Positions 5,828 to 6,890 of a stretch of 6,890 nucleotides of DNA are shown piece by piece. The notes under the pieces were generated by a model that had not been told where the DNA came from, made no database searches, and worked only from the letters and a program-made list of their open reading frames with translations. Origin of the DNA: CAZGOM01 sp964527265. GTDB lineage: Bacteria > Planctomycetota > Phycisphaerae > Phycisphaerales > Phycisphaeraceae. The stretch is taken from assembly GCA_964527265.1 (NCBI GenBank), contig CAZGOM010000254.1:1-6890 (forward strand), given 5' to 3'. Position numbers and translations under genes: made by a program. Within the stretch, counting starts at the first letter, position 1; the number at the start of each line of letters is the position of its first letter.

Positions 5828-6382
5828 TTATTTTTTTGCAGCTTTTTTGGTGGGCTTGGTTTTCTTGATGGTTGGGACAGCTTTTGCGGGTTTGGCGGCT
5901 TTTTTGGCTGGCTTGGCTGTTTTTGCTTTTTGGGTGGGTTTAGCGGATTTGGCGGGTTTGGGTTGTTTGGGGGTTTTCTTTTTCGTGCCGACGAATTCCT
6001 GGATTTTTGAGCGAAGCTTTTTGGAGACGCCTGGTTTATTGAGGGCGGCGGCGAGATCGTTCAGGGACGTGTCGGTGGGGAGGATTTCTTTTTTGATGTT
6101 GACGATTCTGGTGATTGTGCCGAGGGCGTTGGCGGAGGAGTCGGTGATGATGGATTCGGCGACGACTTCCTGGATCTGCTGGCCGGGCTTTTGGTCGAGG
6201 ATTTTCAGGAGTTTGTCGGCATTTGCCTTGGGGCTCTTTTTCAGGAGGGATTCGAGGGATTTGGCTGCCTTTGCGTAATCAGGCAGTTTGGCGGGCTTTT
6301 TTCCATTGCCCAGGAGGTCGGAGATGTCCAGGGAGTCTGGGGTTTTGCTGGAGGCGGGTTTCCTGGAAGGGGACTTGGCCAT
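5828..6382 (-). CDS. Small basic protein with histone-H1-like Lys/Ala/Pro tail, family not recognised
   Basis: The 184-aa product has three zones. Residues 1-35 are basic, Ser/Lys/Pro-rich. Residues 36-132 look like a small helical domain (leucine-rich L-L-K-K-S, L-L-K-I-L, L-N-D-L-A-A-A-L-N and a final K-K-L-R-S-K-I-Q-E-F-V-G); I do not recognise it. Residues 133-184 are a low-complexity tail with 21 Lys in 52 residues, no Asp or Glu, and recurring K-P-A-K / K-A-A-K units, as in histone H1 C-termini and bacterial H1-like proteins such as AlgP and Hc1. The tail suggests nucleic-acid binding in the cytosol; that role is inference. The ATG at 6380-6382 is preferred to one 65 codons upstream because GGAG sits 6 nt before it and the longer frame would run through the palindromic element. 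Transcription probably ends at the hairpin at 5779-5804. Confidence 0.8.
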   Translation of the reverse strand: MAKSPSRKPASSKTPDSLDISDLLGNGKKPAKLPDYAKAAKSLESLLKKSPKANADKLLKILDQKPGQQIQEVVAESIITDSSANALGTITRIVNIKKEILPTDTSLNDLAAALNKPGVSKKLRSKIQEFVGTKKKTPKQPKPAKSAKPTQKAKTAKPAKKAAKPAKAVPTIKKTKPTKKAAKK

Positions 6383-6387
6383 GGGAG

Positions 6388-6392
6388 ACTCC
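6388..6392 (-). promoter_or_regulatory. Shine-Dalgarno of the lysine-rich protein gene
   Basis: On the minus strand CGGAG is followed by TCTCC and then the C before ATG, putting GGAG 6 nt from the start codon. It is the clearest ribosome binding site in the window and decides the start at 6382. Confidence 0.55.
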
Positions 6393-6478
6393 GGAAGGAA
6401 TGTGAAAGGGAGCGTACGCTGTGGCTGTGGAGGATAACGCAAGATGATGGGCGTGGGGAAGGGGATTTGTGAGAGGAA

Positions 6479-6607
6479 TTGGATAGGGGTGTAGTCCAAG
6501 TTTCGGGGAAGGAAGCGTTTTGGAGGCAACCAAAGCACGTGCAAGACACAGCTTGAGTTCGGCTCAAGCTGTGGCACCCGGGAACTTGGACTACACCTGT
6601 TGGATAG
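6479..6607. mobile_element. MITE-like palindromic element with terminal inverted repeats and flanking direct repeats
   Basis: GGTGTAGTCCAAGTT (6488-6502) and AACTTGGACTACACC (6583-6597) are perfect 15-bp inverted repeats about 110 bp apart. Inside are an 11-bp perfect hairpin, CACAGCTTGAG/CTCAAGCTGTG (6547-6573, loop TTCGG), a 5-bp hairpin TTTGG/CCAAA (6519-6534) and the palindrome GCACGTGC (6535-6542). TTGGATAG occurs directly outside at 6479-6486 and 6600-6607, one and two bases from the inverted repeats, which looks like an 8-bp target-site duplication. The element has no coding capacity, so any movement would depend on a transposase elsewhere; 8-bp duplications fit several DDE families and I cannot assign one. 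It sits between the lysine-rich gene and map. The alternative is a structured RNA or dispersed extragenic palindrome with chance flanks. Confidence 0.6.
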
Positions 6608-6623
6608 AGATGAGGAGTCCGAC

Positions 6624-6890
6624 TCAGAGGTTGTAGGGCGGTTTGTGGAGGCCTTTGGGGGAGGCGGTGAAGATTTCGACGCCGGTTTCGGTGACGCCGA
6701 TGGTGTGTTCGAATTGCGCGGAGAGCTTGCCGTCGCGGGTGATGACGGTCCAGCCGTCGCGGAGGATGACGACTTCGTGTGTGCCGGCGTTGAGCATGGG
6801 TTCGATGGTGAAGATCATGCCGGGTTCGAGTTTGACGCCTAAGCCGCGTTTGCCGTAGTGGAGGACCTGGGGTGCGTCGTGGAATTCGAT
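6624..6890 (-). CDS. map: Methionine aminopeptidase, type I (C-terminal 88 residues; 5' end outside window)
   Basis: The visible fragment begins I-E-F-H-D-A-P-Q-V-L-H-Y and continues through G-M-I-F-T-I-E-P-M-L-N (24-34 of the fragment) and A-Q-F-E-H-T-I (59-65). These match the last third of type I methionine aminopeptidase: the FH histidine (E. coli His178), and metal ligands equivalent to E. coli Glu204 (I-E-P-M) and Glu235 (F-E-H-T). The enzyme removes the initiator Met from nascent proteins in the cytosol. The two metal-binding Asp and the GHGIG histidine lie beyond the window. The C-terminus ends normally a few residues after V-E-I-F-T, with no truncation. The usual ribosomal-protein neighbours are not visible on this side; the next gene is the lysine-rich protein on the same strand, 241 bp away across the palindromic element. 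Confidence 0.95.
   Translation of the reverse strand: MEFHDAPQVLHYGKRGLGVKLEPGMIFTIEPMLNAGTHEVVILRDGWTVITRDGKLSAQFEHTIGVTETGVEIFTASPKGLHKPPYNL

Noticed and set aside
6411..6420. Perfect 10-bp palindrome AGCGTACGCT upstream of the lysine-rich gene
   Set aside because: It is short, isolated and has no linked regulator; kept only as a possible protein-binding site, not as a feature.
6383..6577. 65-codon N-terminal extension of the lysine-rich protein
   Set aside because: It passes into the palindromic element and has unrelated composition; the ATG at 6382 has a good Shine-Dalgarno.

Overview
The window looks like a chromosomal fragment from a GC-rich bacterium of the PVC superphylum, most likely Planctomycetota (Phycisphaerae-like). 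Lentisphaerota or Verrucomicrobiota cannot be excluded. The evidence is a large pseudopilin of the prepilin-type cleavage / H-X9-DG kind that these phyla carry in many copies, a GntR-headed regulator with a LacI-type effector domain right in front of it, a CitG-like protein away from any citrate lyase genes, and weak or absent Shine-Dalgarno sequences at several starts. No 16S rRNA or other phylogenetic marker is present, so this placement is an inference.

Layout, left to right: (1) 1-746, minus: 5' part of a CitG-like (triphosphoribosyl-dephospho-CoA synthase family) gene that runs off the left edge. (2) 747-1030: intergenic, with a perfect 8-bp hairpin. (3) 1031-3021, minus: a two-gene unit of a GntR/LacI-type regulator and a pseudopilin, overlapping by ATGA, with a promoter and a candidate operator at 3037-3096. 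(4) 3207-4124, minus: a carbon-nitrogen (nitrilase) hydrolase with an intact Glu-Lys-Cys triad. (5) 4148-4266: 17 uninterrupted degenerate heptamers in the divergent intergenic region. (6) 4397-5770, plus: an SRPBCC domain fused to a TIGR01777/YfcH-type NAD(P)-dependent epimerase-like enzyme. (7) 5779-5804: a strong hairpin terminator between convergent genes. (8) 5828-6382, minus: a small protein with a histone-H1-like Lys/Ala/Pro tail. (9) 6479-6607: a 113-bp palindromic element with terminal inverted repeats, internal hairpins and an 8-bp direct repeat on both sides, resembling a MITE. (10) 6624-6890, minus: C-terminal part of type I methionine aminopeptidase, running off the right edge.

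Most genes appear to be single transcription units; only the regulator and pseudopilin are clearly coupled. There is no large novel defence or biosynthetic system. The items most worth following up are the insertion-like palindromic element, the regulator-pseudopilin pair, the lysine-rich protein with an unrecognised N-terminal domain, and the heptamer array. The + strand is G-rich throughout whichever strand codes, and this flips synonymous codon choice between the strands; it also explains the many long antisense open frames.
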